Assembly: GCF_003013405.1 (NCBI RefSeq)
Contig: NZ_PXZL01000023.1
Location: forward strand, 1 to 64,000
Reading direction: 5' to 3'
From: Brevibacillus formosus
Lineage (GTDB): Bacteria > Bacillota > Bacilli > Brevibacillales > Brevibacillaceae
Length of the DNA stretch: 64,000 bases
The number at the start of each line of letters is the position of its first letter. Position 1 is the stretch's first letter. Positions 44,770 to 54,590 of this stretch are shown here, in pieces. Made by a program: the position numbers and the translations under genes. Under the pieces are notes generated by a model that was given only the letters and a program-made list of their open reading frames with translations, made no database searches and was not told the origin of the DNA.

Positions 44770-45791
44770 AAAATTTGACCACTTGCTTCTTTACGGATGA
44801 CGGTACGGTCAAGGCCACGGATCGAGTGAGCATCAGCGTTGGCAAAGGACAGACGGTGTGCTTGGTAGGGGAATCCGGCAGCGGAAAAAGTGTGACGTCA
44901 CTGGCAGTCATGCGACTGATTGATTATGCGGGCGGATTTATTCAGAGTGGGAACGTCATGTTTCACGGTCAGGATCTGGCGGCAAAGGACCTGGATGAAA
45001 TGATGCACATTCGCGGGAACAAAATCGCGATGATCTTCCAAGACCCGATGTCGGCTCTCAATCCGGTGTTTACGGTAGGCGATCAGATTGCGGAGAGCTT
45101 GATGCTGCATCAAAATATGAGCCAGCAGGATGCGTTCAAAAAAGCGATCGAGATGCTTCGTCTGGTTGGGATCCCGGCCCCGGAAGTACGAGTGAAGCAG
45201 TACCCGCACGAAATGTCTGGAGGGATGTGCCAGCGTGTTGTCATCGCGATGGCCTTGGCCTGCAACCCGGAAATGCTGATAGCAGACGAGCCAACGACTG
45301 CTCTTGATGTAACGGTTCAGGCGCAAATTTTGGATTTGCTCAGACGGCTGCAAAAGGAATTGGGCATGTCGATTTTGCTGATCACCCATGACATGGGGGT
45401 AGCAGCAGAGATGGCGGATCGCATCGCGGTCATGTATGCAGGAACGATCGTGGAGGAGGGAACGGTCGAACGGATCTTTGACGAGCCCCGGCATCCTTAC
45501 ACAATTGGCTTGCTACAGTCCATTCCCGGATTTGAAGGGGAGCGCGGTGGAGAATTGTACACCATCCAAGGCACCATCCCGAGCATCACTCAATTGCCGA
45601 CGGGCTGCCGTTTTCACCCGCGTTGTCCGCATGCGATTGACAAATGCCGAAAAGAGGAACCTATTTTGCGCGAGGTTGTTACGGGACAACAAGTGGCTTG
45701 CTGGTTGAACGAAGATGTCAGCAATCACTTCAGAAACAATCAGCGTGCAAATTCAATCGCTGGAAGCAAAGCAGAGGTGAACCGCCAATGA
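44745..45791 (+). CDS. Peptide ABC transporter ATPase, DppD/OppD type
   Basis: This 348-residue ATPase has Walker [10 protein letters not shown]-loop [12 protein letters not shown], signature MSGGMCQR (a variant of LSGGxxQR), and Walker [12 protein letters not shown]. The C-terminal oligopeptide-transporter extension with [16 protein letters not shown] is the usual [4Fe-4S]-type cysteine motif. GTG start 8 bases after AGGAGG, within the permease gene. Works as a heterodimer with the next gene product. Confidence 0.93.
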   Translation: MERNILEIKNLTTCFFTDDGTVKATDRVSISVGKGQTVCLVGESGSGKSVTSLAVMRLIDYAGGFIQSGNVMFHGQDLAAKDLDEMMHIRGNKIAMIFQDPMSALNPVFTVGDQIAESLMLHQNMSQQDAFKKAIEMLRLVGIPAPEVRVKQYPHEMSGGMCQRVVIAMALACNPEMLIADEPTTALDVTVQAQILDLLRRLQKELGMSILLITHDMGVAAEMADRIAVMYAGTIVEEGTVERIFDEPRHPYTIGLLQSIPGFEGERGGELYTIQGTIPSITQLPTGCRFHPRCPHAIDKCRKEEPILREVVTGQQVACWLNEDVSNHFRNNQRANSIAGSKAEVNRQ

Positions 45792-46762
45792 ACCGGGAAT
45801 ATTTGATTGAAGCAAATCATATCAAAAAGTATTTTCCGATTAAGGCCGGCTTGTTGAGCCGTGTCATCGGTCATGTAAAAGCTGTAGATGATGTCTCTTT
45901 CGGAATTCGGCCAGGTGAGACATTTGGGCTCGTGGGAGAATCCGGCTGCGGGAAGTCGACGCTGGGGCGTGTCGTGCTGAATTTGCAAAGGGCGACGAGC
46001 GGAGAAGTGCTGTTTGACGGAACCAATATCCATCAGGTGAACAGACAAGAGAATTTGAAGCTCAGACGGGATATGCAGATTATATTTCAAGACCCGTTTG
46101 GTTCGTTGAATCCACGATTTTTGGTAAGTGATATTATTGGAGAGCCTTTGCGGGTTCATCTGCGCGCATCTGCAAAGGAAATAGATGAGCGGGTAGTCGA
46201 GCTGATGAGTCTGGTGGGACTCGATCCTTCGAGACGAAATAGGTATCCGCATGAGTTTTCCGGCGGACAGCGGCAACGGATCGGCATTGCGCGGTCGATT
46301 GCACTCTCACCACGGTTTATTGTGGCCGATGAAGCTGTTTCTGCGCTGGATGTGTCCGTACAGTCACAGGTTTTGAACCTGATGATGAAATTACAAAAAG
46401 AGATGGGGCTGACCTATCTATTTATCGCGCATGGTCTGAATGTGGTACGCCATATTTCTGATCGGGTAGGCGTGATGTACTTGGGGAAAATGGTGGAGAT
46501 TGCACGAACGGATGACTTGTTTGCACAGCCACTGCATCCGTATACGGCTGCATTGTTGTCGGCGATTCCGAAGCCTACTCCGCATCGGCGACAAGAGCGG
46601 ATCGTCCTGCAAGGGGATGTACCATCTCCGGCCAATCCGCCGTCAGGTTGTCGTTTTCATCCTCGTTGTCCGATGGCGCAGGAGAGATGCAGCAAGGAGA
46701 TTCCCGAGCTCATAGAGGTTGGGCAGGATCGGCAGGTCGCGTGTCATTTCCCTTTAGCATAG
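45788..46762 (+). CDS. Peptide ABC transporter ATPase, DppF/OppF type
   Basis: This 324-residue ATPase has Walker [11 protein letters not shown]-loop [12 protein letters not shown], signature [13 protein letters not shown] and Walker [13 protein letters not shown]. The C-terminal [16 protein letters not shown] repeats the Cys motif of its partner. The start is the ATG after AGAGGTG that overlaps the preceding stop (ATGA); a 48-codon upstream extension is a shadow frame. Last gene of the operon. Confidence 0.93.
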   Translation: MNREYLIEANHIKKYFPIKAGLLSRVIGHVKAVDDVSFGIRPGETFGLVGESGCGKSTLGRVVLNLQRATSGEVLFDGTNIHQVNRQENLKLRRDMQIIFQDPFGSLNPRFLVSDIIGEPLRVHLRASAKEIDERVVELMSLVGLDPSRRNRYPHEFSGGQRQRIGIARSIALSPRFIVADEAVSALDVSVQSQVLNLMMKLQKEMGLTYLFIAHGLNVVRHISDRVGVMYLGKMVEIARTDDLFAQPLHPYTAALLSAIPKPTPHRRQERIVLQGDVPSPANPPSGCRFHPRCPMAQERCSKEIPELIEVGQDRQVACHFPLA

Positions 46763-46770
46763 AGAGAGAA

Positions 46771-46804
46771 AGAGCCGCCTATGATGGGCGGCTTCTTTAT
46801 TTTT
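46771..46804 (+). terminator. Operon terminator of the peptide importer
   Basis: AGCCGCC/GGCGGCT stem followed by TCTTTATTTTT. Confidence 0.85.
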
Positions 46805-46931
46805 ACAAATTATCCAAATCAAGATAGACAAAACAAATTTGTTTTGGTACATATAAATCAGTGTCGACGGATGTATATAGATGAAGGAACCGCTGTGTTT
46901 TACTTTATTAGGCCATGAAGGGGAGGAATGC

Positions 46932-47993
46932 ATGGTGCAAGATAAAGGGAATTGGATGATCACCATTGTGATGACAGTATGTCTGATTGTGGTTCTTGGC
47001 TTTGGCAATCAACAAACAATGGCGACTGCGCCAACAAAAAGACCAGTGATAAACGTTTTTGGCAGCGATCCTGTCAATATCAATTCACACCGAAGCTTTG
47101 TCGCCGTTCAAGGAGAGTGGATTTTTTATAACAACAATGGCTTATACAAAATCAAAAAGGATGGAAGCTCTCTTCAAAAGTTGAGCAGTGATTGGGCCCA
47201 TAATCTGAATGTTGTAGGTGACTGGATTTACTATACGCGCAATAAGCCCTTGAAAGAAATCTATCAGCTTGAGATGCCCAATTACGAGATCAGTTATACG
47301 TATGAAGATACGACGGAGCTCTTTAAAATAAAGACAGATGGCAGTTCGAAAACAGTTATCAAGAGCGGTAGTCTTACGGAAGGGGACCCCAATAACGTAC
47401 ATCGATTGTACGTAGTAGGAGATATCATCTACTACGCAGATGGTTATGGTCCTTTGTACAGGATGGACACGAACGGCAAAAATCAAAAGAAGCTGCTTGA
47501 TCAGTTTGAGGAAGTGTATTTCTATCAAGATTGGATTTTTTACACCAATGAGAGTGGTCAACTATACAAAATGAAGCGGGATGGAACGCAGAAAAAACTC
47601 GTAAGAAAAGACAAGGAACTGTCCCTTGTCGGTCTGTCTGGCGATTTCATTTACTATACAAAATTGGTAGACTCCAGTGGAGCCGTCGATGTTTATAAAA
47701 TAGGATTGAAGGATGGGAAGACTGCTCTAGTCAAGAAAGGGTTGCCACGAGCAGAGAATCCGATCATTATAGCTGGGAAGTATCTATACTACATCTCAGA
47801 AAACACGGTATGCCGAATGAATATGACGGACGGCAAGACAACCCCGCTGTATCCATCAGGTATATCGATAAACATCGGGGGAGATTCCATCTTTTTTTCC
47901 GACTATCAAGCTTCCGATCATGATAAAAAAGATATATTCAAAGTGAAGATAGGCGAAAACAAAGTGGAAAAGGTAACCCCAAAGGCGAAGTAA
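46932..47993 (+). CDS. DUF5050-type extracytoplasmic beta-propeller protein
   Basis: This 353-residue protein has an N-terminal signal/anchor helix (about 8-28) and about six propeller-like repeats. Each has the form G-x-W/Y-I-(Y/F)-Y-x-N/T, followed by L-Y-K-I-K-x-D-G-(S/T), for example GEWIFYNNNGLYKIKKDGSS and GDFIYYTKL. This matches DUF5050. Start set by GGGGAGG five bases upstream. Ligand unknown. Confidence 0.8.
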   Translation: MVQDKGNWMITIVMTVCLIVVLGFGNQQTMATAPTKRPVINVFGSDPVNINSHRSFVAVQGEWIFYNNNGLYKIKKDGSSLQKLSSDWAHNLNVVGDWIYYTRNKPLKEIYQLEMPNYEISYTYEDTTELFKIKTDGSSKTVIKSGSLTEGDPNNVHRLYVVGDIIYYADGYGPLYRMDTNGKNQKKLLDQFEEVYFYQDWIFYTNESGQLYKMKRDGTQKKLVRKDKELSLVGLSGDFIYYTKLVDSSGAVDVYKIGLKDGKTALVKKGLPRAENPIIIAGKYLYYISENTVCRMNMTDGKTTPLYPSGISINIGGDSIFFSDYQASDHDKKDIFKVKIGENKVEKVTPKAK

Positions 47994-47999
47994 GGATAA

Positions 48000-48028
48000 G
48001 AGCCACCCCAAGATGGGTGGCTTTATTG
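48000..48028 (+). terminator. Terminator
   Basis: AGCCACCC/GGGTGGCT stem followed by TTATTGTT; again of the recurring GCCACC type. Confidence 0.85.
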
Positions 48029-48423
48029 TTATGGGCTACTTCCTCGGGGCATGAAGCTGACTTCTTTTTTTTTGTACATGAGCACAGAGCCAAACATGAA
48101 TATAGAAGCGATGAGCGCACCTACGGGCAACATGACTACCATTTCGTCCGGAAAGACAAAAGGAAGAAGTGGAAAAGCGTATAGTACCGACTGTCGCCGA
48201 AATGGGTTAACACCAGTCCGAGCTTGAAAGCCATCTTGTCGTTGAACATCGGCTTGTGAAGAGATTCATAGACAGCGACGAGAATGGGCGGAATAGCGGC
48301 TCACTGTGGGTAACCAGCCCTCCAACATAAACTAATCCATACGAAAGTCAAAATCAAGAACACGAGCATATACTGATACGGTATCTTCACTTTCTTCTGT
48401 TATGCCGCTATCACTGAGTTCAC
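48029..48423 (-). pseudogene. Decayed membrane-protein gene
   Basis: A GTG with AAAAGGAG upstream starts a frame that stops after seven codons. Other frames continue with PYQYMLVFLILTFVWISLC, then LGLVLTHFGDSRYYTLFHFF, and finally DEMVVMLPVGALIASIFMFG followed by SVLMYKKKEV to a TAA. Several frameshifts and stops show decay. Family not recognised. Confidence 0.6.
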
Positions 48424-48470
48424 CCTGACTAACTCCTTTTCATTTTTTTATCTTTTATTATTGCAGGACT

Positions 48471-48853
48471 GTGGAAGCTGATTGTGCCAATGGGAGCAAC
48501 ATGGTCTGTAACAAAACCGTCACGAACAGTGGAAAAGCAGCCCCAGAAGAGGGGTCTAAACAAAAACAGAACGGCATAAGGTATGGGGTATTACCAAGAC
48601 GGATGATGGTCATAATGAGCATTTCGTGTTTGATAGCGGTGAAAAATGGGCAGACCAATAAGGGAGCATTAACGTTACGAATTACACCCAGTATACCGAT
48701 AGGGGGAACGTGCAATTGTTGAGTTCATTTAAACCACTGAAGAGAATTGAAGAGAACAGCAAGATTGTACAGCAGACGATCCAGTACATAGGTAATCAAA
48801 AAGTCAGTACGATAACGATAGAAACGCCTAAAAAACTACCTAAATGTAGGTAG
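48471..48853 (+). pseudogene. Decayed gene, unknown product
   Basis: The clearest frame reads TKTDDGHNEHFVFDSGEKWA, then a TAA, and continues in the same frame with GSINVTNYTQYTDRGNVQ and IQYIGNQKVSTITIETPKKL to TAG. The 5' part is in another frame. It is followed by a proper terminator, so it was once a gene. The beginning is uncertain. Confidence 0.5.
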
Positions 48854-48860
48854 TTTTTTC
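48832..48860 (+). terminator. Terminator
   Basis: AAAACTACCT/AGGTAGTTTT stem with 6-nt loop and T-tract. Confidence 0.8.
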
Positions 48861-48926
48861 CTATTTTTAGAATCTGATTATAGTGTTAAAATAATGTAAA
48901 ACTTTACCAGAAGGAGATGTTTACAG

Positions 48927-49757
48927 GTGCTAAAGAATCTTGTGCAGAGCCATGTAAAGATTGTTTTTTCTGTTCTTGGCATCTTATTCGTTCTGGTCTC
49001 ATGGCTCGTATTTGAATTGTTAAAAGGTTTGCTTCCAGATTTGATAGCAGTCATACATAAGTGGATGTTTCAACCGATCGAATGGCTGTTTATCCTAGCA
49101 CCGCCACATGAGGAAAACAAACTAGCTTCATTAGGCTCTGTTTTAGGCTTGTCCATCTTGTATTCCGCTATTTTGGCAGGAATGATATTCATCGTTTTGT
49201 TCATCTGCAACAAGATTAGAGGGAACGACATCGAGTTCCAAATGGAAGTAAAGTATTGTGAGAAAGAATTGGCCAATGCGATTTACAGTTTGGATGGAAG
49301 TGGTCAATCATCAGCTATTATTAATGCGAATGCAATCACGTTTATGAAGGCATTTGAAATGGAAGTAAAGACGATTTACGGATTAAAACCGGACGAGCTA
49401 TGCTGTTATTGGATCGTACCTACGAATAATGACAAGCAGTTTGAAGTGTTTTACTTAACCGAGTTGAAAGATTTTGACACAGTGCGTACGCTACTACTGT
49501 CTTCCATGCTTCAAGAGGATTGCAGAATTGCCGATAAACAAGTAAAGGGACGTATTCAAAATACGGATATTGAACAATTTGCGATTGTAAAAAATTTTGG
49601 CAAGTTCAGGCTTGGATTTGCGGTCGCTGTTTACAAGAATGACACATTTACTCCCGAAAATATGCAGGAGTTCGAGCGGTTGACTACGTATATGTTATTA
49701 TTAGGATTTGTTACTAAGTTTGTGAATAAGGTCAAAACCTTAAAGAGAGCTAGTTAG
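48927..49757 (+). CDS. Two-helix membrane protein with GAF-like cytoplasmic domain
   Basis: This 276-residue protein has membrane helices at about 10-30 and 72-95, and a soluble domain at about 100-276 (EMEVKTIYGLKPDELCCYWI; FGKFRLGFAVAVYKN) whose strand/helix order resembles GAF-type sensors. No catalytic domain follows. GTG start after AAGGAG. A 60-codon gene follows after 12 bases, so the two form an operon. Role unknown; a signal-sensing membrane partner is possible. Confidence 0.65.
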   Translation: MLKNLVQSHVKIVFSVLGILFVLVSWLVFELLKGLLPDLIAVIHKWMFQPIEWLFILAPPHEENKLASLGSVLGLSILYSAILAGMIFIVLFICNKIRGNDIEFQMEVKYCEKELANAIYSLDGSGQSSAIINANAITFMKAFEMEVKTIYGLKPDELCCYWIVPTNNDKQFEVFYLTELKDFDTVRTLLLSSMLQEDCRIADKQVKGRIQNTDIEQFAIVKNFGKFRLGFAVAVYKNDTFTPENMQEFERLTTYMLLLGFVTKFVNKVKTLKRAS

Positions 49758-49769
49758 GAGTGGGATACG

Positions 49770-49952
49770 ATGAAATTAGCTGAGTTCTTCGCGAAAAGAG
49801 GCAACGAAAATGCTGTTTACTCGAAAAATCTCTCTTCCAAGAAGAAGATTCCCAACAGCAAATTTACTCCTGGCTTCGCTAGCTTAAAACAGATTGTAGA
49901 TGAGCATAGTCCGAATGAGCGACATGATAATAAAGTGGTTGGAGGAAAATAA
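49770..49952 (+). CDS. Small basic protein partner (60 residues)
   Basis: This Lys/Asn-rich short protein (MKLAEFFAKRGNENAVYSKN...) has no membrane segment. AGGAGTGGG precedes the ATG. It ends right at a strong terminator. No family recognised; the operon suggests that it works with the upstream GAF-like membrane protein. Confidence 0.6.
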   Translation: MKLAEFFAKRGNENAVYSKNLSSKKKIPNSKFTPGFASLKQIVDEHSPNERHDNKVVGGK

Positions 49953-49979
49953 CACTGCCTGTGAGCAGTGTTATTTTTT
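49947..49979 (+). terminator. Terminator
   Basis: AAATAACACTGC/GCAGTGTTATTT stem with 6-nt loop and TTTG tail. Confidence 0.9.
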
Positions 49980-50005
49980 GTTTCGGGATACTTAACATAG
50001 AGGAA

Positions 50006-50028
50006 AAGCCACCTGATGAGGGTGGCTT
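50006..50028 (-). terminator. Terminator of the MFS gene
   Basis: GCCACC/GGTGGC with loop as in the tmRNA terminator; on the minus strand it is followed by TTTTCC. It begins right at the stop codon. Confidence 0.8.
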
Positions 50029-51323
50029 TAGTTTTGGGAGATCTCTATACGGTGTTTGCTCTTTCTGTGGGACCATATCAGGACAGGGACCAGCAACAGC
50101 GATAAAGCGCCTCCGGCAAGGGAAAGTGTTGCATAGCTGGCATTGGCGACGACCATACCAGACAGGGCTCCACCGGATGCACCAGCCAAGGCAATCAAGA
50201 CATCAACCGTTCCCTGCGTTTTCGCACGAGTGGCGGGCTGCGTTGCATCCACGATGAGCGCTGTGCCGCTAATTAATCCAAAATTCCACCCCAGTCCGAG
50301 CAGCACAAGAGCGGTGATGAGCAGCGGCATCGAATCGGCTGGCGCAAAAGCAGCAGTCAGGCTGGCTGCAAGCAGTATGACACCAGAGGCATAGGCCATT
50401 GTGGAGCGACCGATCTTGTCAACGAGTACACCCGTCAAGAGTGAAGGGAGGTACATCGCACCGATATGAAAACCGATGACGATGCCTACTTCAGAGAGAC
50501 CATGTCCGTGGTGCTTCATATGTACAGGTGTCATTGTCATAATGGCGACCATGACGATTTGTGTCAAAATCATGACGGTGGCTCCCACGATAATTCCCCG
50601 GTTGTTGCTTGCAAGCTGATTCTCATTCAGATAGGATGGCGAGCTCTGATCCACCTGTTGCGCTTCGGCGATTGCTTTTGAAACGATGAACGGGTCCGGG
50701 CGAAGCAATACCCAAAATACGAGACCAGCGAGGATGAAGGCAGCGGCGCCCAAAATGAAAGGACCAGCCAGTGCGGGGACACCGATGGATACAGCGAATC
50801 GTCCCATGACTTCCACCAGGTTTGGTCCTGCAACGGCCCCGAATGTAGTGGAGACCATGGCAATACTTACGGCAGTCGCGCGCTGTTTAGGCTTTGCCAA
50901 GTCTGTGCCTGCATAGCGGGCCTGCAGATTAGTGGCGGTGCCAGCCCCATACAGAATTAAGGAGGCAAACAGCAGGACAATACTGTTTGCGACGGCTGCG
51001 ATAACCACCCCAATTGCGCCAATACCCCCGGCTAAGAATCCGCTAGCGAGCCCCAAACGGCGTCCAAAGCGTTGAGAGAGTCGACCCACCAGCAATGCAG
51101 CGACAGCAGAGCCAAGCGTGAGCAATGCGGAAGGGATGCCCGCGAGACTTTCCGAACCGAGCATATCCTGGGCTAGGAGAGCCCCTACGGTGACACCTGC
51201 CGCAAGTCCTGCACCTCCGAAAATTTGTGAGATGACTACAATCCAGAGTGTTCGTTTGTATAGCCTTTGCTGTTTCTCTGGGGAGTCGATGTAGCTTTGT
51301 AAATCTTCAGGTTTGAGTGACAT
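50028..51323 (-). CDS. Major facilitator superfamily transporter
   Basis: This 431-residue protein has twelve hydrophobic segments. It carries the MFS loop motif between helices 2 and 3 (VGRLSQRFGRRLGLASGFLA) and an equivalent in the second half (LVDKIGRSTMAYASG). Likely a drug or metabolite exporter; substrate unknown. Start ATG follows AAAGGTGG; a GTG three codons upstream lies within that site. Divergent from the nitrilase gene. Confidence 0.88.
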   Translation of the reverse strand: MSLKPEDLQSYIDSPEKQQRLYKRTLWIVVISQIFGGAGLAAGVTVGALLAQDMLGSESLAGIPSALLTLGSAVAALLVGRLSQRFGRRLGLASGFLAGGIGAIGVVIAAVANSIVLLFASLILYGAGTATNLQARYAGTDLAKPKQRATAVSIAMVSTTFGAVAGPNLVEVMGRFAVSIGVPALAGPFILGAAAFILAGLVFWVLLRPDPFIVSKAIAEAQQVDQSSPSYLNENQLASNNRGIIVGATVMILTQIVMVAIMTMTPVHMKHHGHGLSEVGIVIGFHIGAMYLPSLLTGVLVDKIGRSTMAYASGVILLAASLTAAFAPADSMPLLITALVLLGLGWNFGLISGTALIVDATQPATRAKTQGTVDVLIALAGASGGALSGMVVANASYATLSLAGGALSLLLVPVLIWSHRKSKHRIEISQN

Positions 51324-51563
51324 CTGATCCACCTTTCTATAGAGCGAAAGCTTTCGTGAAGTTATGAAATTTCAGTCATCCCTTCGTGTGGAAAGGACTG
51401 GGGAATTTGCATTCAGTATAGTATTGGCGACGGGTAAACACAAGGAGAATCCAGCTTAGGAAACACTTTGCAACAGCAAAAACACAGCAGTAGGGAAGAC
51501 CCTTGGGTACACCGAATAGTAGGGGAACAAGCAAATTTCTCTAGGAGAGCAGGGGAGGTCAAT

Positions 51564-52520
51564 ATGTCTAATCCGCAACAAAACGTTCGAGTTGCTGTTG
51601 TTCAAGCTGCTTCTGTCATCATGGACCTTGAGGCAAGTACGGAAAAGGCTGTTTCACTCACACTGGAAGCAGGAAAAAAGGGAGCGAAAATCGTTGTTTT
51701 TCCCGAAGCTTTTATCCCGGCGTATCCGAGAGGCCTTACTTTTGGGACAAAAGTAGGCAGTCGTTCCTATGAGGGGCGTAAAGACTGGTTTCGTTATTGG
51801 GACAATTCGATTGTCGTCCCGAGTGAAGAGACAGACAAGCTCGGAGAGGCAGCACGTAAGGCTGGCGTGTATCTCGTCATTGGTGTGATTGAGAGAGACA
51901 ATGAAAATAGCGGCGGCACCTTATATTGTTCCGTCTTGTTTTTCGGACCAGATGGTGAATTGCTCGGTGTGCATCGCAAGCTGAAGCCGACTGCATCCGA
52001 ACGATTGATTTGGGGCGAAGGGGACGGAAGTACTTTGCCGGTATTCGATACTCCTTACGGTAAGATCGGGGCACTGATTTGTTGGGAGAATTATATGCCG
52101 TTAGCGCGAGCAGCAATGTATGCAAAAGGAGTTCAAATCTACATCGCGCCTACAGCAGACGCGAGGGATGCATGGCAAGCTACCATCCGCCATATCGCCT
52201 TGGAAGGCAGATGCTTCGTTTTATCGAGCAATCAGTACGTAACAAAAGATATGTATCCGACTGATTTAGCTTGCTACGACGATCTGGCTTCTTCGCCAGA
52301 CGAGATGTGCAGGGGTGGAAGTGCGATTGTGGGGCCATTGGGTGACTATATCGTCGAGCCTGTTTTTGGTCGGGAGGAGATTCTCTGCGCTGATCTGGAC
52401 ATTCGCGATATCGCTTATAGCCAATTCGATTTTGATGTCGTTGGACATTACTCGCGACCAGATGTTTTTACGTTGTTGGTGAATGAAGAGAAAAAAGAGA
52501 ATGTGAAGTGGATGAAGTAA
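51564..52520 (+). CDS. Nitrilase (carbon-nitrogen hydrolase)
   Basis: This 318-residue enzyme converts nitriles to acids and ammonia. The catalytic triad is visible: Glu48 (FPEAF), Lys139 (HRKLKPT) and Cys173 (ALICWENYMPL). The motif CWENYMPLAR and the tail (SPDEMCRGGSAIVGPLGDYI) are those of true nitrilases rather than amidases. GGGGAGG precedes the ATG; a 32-codon upstream extension is rejected. The divergent MFS gene could export or import the substrate, but this is only context. Confidence 0.92.
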   Translation: MSNPQQNVRVAVVQAASVIMDLEASTEKAVSLTLEAGKKGAKIVVFPEAFIPAYPRGLTFGTKVGSRSYEGRKDWFRYWDNSIVVPSEETDKLGEAARKAGVYLVIGVIERDNENSGGTLYCSVLFFGPDGELLGVHRKLKPTASERLIWGEGDGSTLPVFDTPYGKIGALICWENYMPLARAAMYAKGVQIYIAPTADARDAWQATIRHIALEGRCFVLSSNQYVTKDMYPTDLACYDDLASSPDEMCRGGSAIVGPLGDYIVEPVFGREEILCADLDIRDIAYSQFDFDVVGHYSRPDVFTLLVNEEKKENVKWMK

Positions 52521-52703
52521 GTCCGTTTGTAAAATGCAGAAGGCCTCCATTGCTTGATAAAAGCGGATTAGTGCTGTGGTGGGGGAAGGAGCTTTGGCAA
52601 AGAACTTGGACGTGAATCCAGGGAAGTAAATCGCTCCCATGTTCTAGCGCTCAAAACGCTCTAATAGCTTCTAAGAAACAAAAGCTGTCGAAAGTCCTGT
52701 CAT

Positions 52704-52877
52704 ATGTTTGGAAGGAGACCGCCCGAACGCAGAGAGGATACAGGCGACTGGAAAACATGTGGCAGGGCTTCCTTGGAAAACGTCGAAAACGATTTTCGCT
52801 ATGTGGATACCAACGAGGGAAACGTGACGTTTTTTCAAGGATCGTGTACGAGTTACTCTATCATGGCGGATTATTAA
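52704..52877 (+). pseudogene. Short coding remnant (57 codons)
   Basis: The frame MFGRRPPERREDTGDW..., then FRYVDTNEGNVTFFQGSCTS, has no ribosome site. Composition of the second half looks protein-like, and the first half does not. It is probably the last part of a lost gene. The rest of the 386-bp intergenic stretch holds nothing else I can support. Confidence 0.3.
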
Positions 52878-52906
52878 AGAAGTAGGAAAAGAGGTGTTGA
52901 GCATCA

Positions 52907-53416
52907 ATGAGTGATTTGACGTTACGGTATTTGAAGGTTTTGGTTGTAGCATTATCCGCAGCATTTGGAACATTCATTTTCTTAGGAAATCTGATGGACT
53001 ACCATTCCAATTATCAATTTGTCCAACATGTTCTGTCCATGGATACCACGTTTGAGGGTAACGCACTTATGTGGCGAGCGATTACTGATCCTACTGCTCA
53101 CACCATAGCTTATATCGGAATCATCATTGCGGAAGGGTTATTCTCGCTTTTTGGTTGGATCGCTGCAGGAAATATGCTGCGTAATGTAAAGAAGGATGCA
53201 AAAACATTCAATAACTCGAAAACATTTGCATACATCGCATACATGGTTGCTTTTTGCATCTGGTTTTTCGGATTTGCCATTGTGGGCGCGGAGTGGTTCG
53301 CTATGTGGCAATCACAAGTATGGAATGGTCAGCAGGTAGCGTTTAACATTACAGAGGTGATGATTGGATTCGTTATTTTGGTTTCCTTGCGAGATGGAGA
53401 ATTAACAGATAGATAA
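52907..53416 (+). CDS. DUF2165 family membrane protein
   Basis: This 169-residue protein has four membrane helices. The conserved N-terminal stretch GTFIFLGNLMDYHSNYQFVQ and the following VLSMDTTF plus the late WFAMWQSQVWNGQ are diagnostic of DUF2165. Function unknown. AAGAGGTG precedes the ATG. Confidence 0.85.
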   Translation: MSDLTLRYLKVLVVALSAAFGTFIFLGNLMDYHSNYQFVQHVLSMDTTFEGNALMWRAITDPTAHTIAYIGIIIAEGLFSLFGWIAAGNMLRNVKKDAKTFNNSKTFAYIAYMVAFCIWFFGFAIVGAEWFAMWQSQVWNGQQVAFNITEVMIGFVILVSLRDGELTDR

Positions 53417-53422
53417 TACAAG

Positions 53423-53453
53423 AGCCACGTTCCTATGAGAGCGTGGCTTTTTT
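53423..53453 (+). terminator. Terminator
   Basis: AGCCACG/CGTGGCT stem followed by TTTTTTG. Confidence 0.85.
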
Positions 53454-53454
53454 G

Positions 53455-54311
53455 TTAAATATGCGAGGGAATCACGAACGTAGGGTTATGCTGGTTCAAA
53501 ATATCTTCCATTCGTTGACGCACAGTTTCTTTATACGAGGGATCTGGCAGAATGTAAAAGCGATTGCTCTTGATCGCCAAAAAGGTGTGATCAGCTACTT
53601 CTTTCGGAGAAATTCCTTGCTCGACACCTGAACGAATGAACTGGTCGATGGCGATGGTCATCGGTGAAGGCTCCACGATATCTCCTGGTTTACTGAACTC
53701 CGCTGGACGATTGCGATGGGCGTCACATATTTGCGTCTGAACAAAGCCAGGGCATAAAACGGAAACGCCAATTTTGGATTGGATCATTTTTAATTCGTGG
53801 TAAAGGGTTTCCGACAGACTGACTAATGCATGCTTGCTGACACGATAAATGCTATTCCCTGGTCCAGACTCTAGACCAGCGAGAGAGGCGGTGTTCACGA
53901 TGTGGCATTCAGTCCCTTGTTTTAACATCATGGGTACGAAAATTTGTGTAGCGTGAATGGCTCCCCACAAGTTCACATTCATGACCCATTGCCAATCAGC
54001 GAGGGTGCTTTGCCAGATTGTCGAGCCTGCGCCAACCCCTGCATTGTTGAACAATAGATGGACAGCACCAAACGATTCTAGCGTTTTCTGTGCGAGCGTC
54101 TGGATATCTTTTTCTTTGCTTACATCCGTTACGACGGCGAGGACAGTTGCTCCTGTTGACTGTAACTCCTGCTCTACTCGTTGGAGCGCCGCTACTTCCA
54201 CATCGGCAAGAACGACCTTCATTTCTCCTCAGCACAGCGCATTGCCAATGCACGACCAATACCGCTGGCCGCTCCGGTAATGACCGCTACTTTGTTTTCA
54301 AACTGATTCAT
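53455..54311 (-). pseudogene. Frameshifted short-chain dehydrogenase/reductase gene
   Basis: A frame with GAAGGAGG and ATG encodes MNQFENKVAVITGAASGIGR, including the NAD(P)-binding TGAASGIG, but stops after 30 codons. A second frame begins at an ATG overlapping that stop (ATGA) and encodes the remaining 255 residues, with NNAGVG and the YRVSK catalytic motif. A one-base loss near 54222 explains the split. Joined, the product would be a normal SDR of about 285 residues. Either it is a pseudogene, a sequencing error, or the internal GAGGAG allows re-initiation. A palindromic operator lies upstream. Confidence 0.75.
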
Positions 54312-54358
54312 GATAGGCCTCCTTCAAAAATGCACAAACACAATGAATAGTTGTTTTG

Positions 54359-54392
54359 ATTATAATAGACAATTTATTAAAATGTCTATTAT
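54359..54392 (-). promoter_or_regulatory. Promoter with overlapping palindromic operator
   Basis: A perfect 10-bp inverted repeat, ATAATAGACA/TGTCTATTAT with 11-bp spacer, covers a minus-strand promoter (TAGACA-N18-TATAAT). This is a TetR-type operator layout. No TetR-type gene is adjacent. Confidence 0.6.
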
Positions 54393-54532
54393 TAATTTGT
54401 GTGAGTGCAATCAGGATACTTCGAGCATGTGGTAATATGAACAGCTTATTGATTGGGTGGCAAATAGGCGTGGGTTAATGGAATGGATAGCAACGCTGAG
54501 CTTGCGCTGTGGGAACATGATAGCGGAAAAGC

Positions 54533-54562
54533 TAAAAAAGCACCCATTGACGGGTGCTTTTA
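54533..54562 (-). terminator. Terminator of the lipoprotein gene
   Basis: AAGCACCC/GGGTGCTT stem followed on the minus strand by TTTTAGC. Confidence 0.85.
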
Positions 54563-54590
54563 CTCTGTATGAGGGGGAATCGTTGTTTCC

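Noticed and set aside
51468..51563. 32-codon N-terminal extension of the nitrilase
   Set aside because: No ribosome site precedes it, the translated part is low quality, and the internal ATG has GGGGAGG at good distance.
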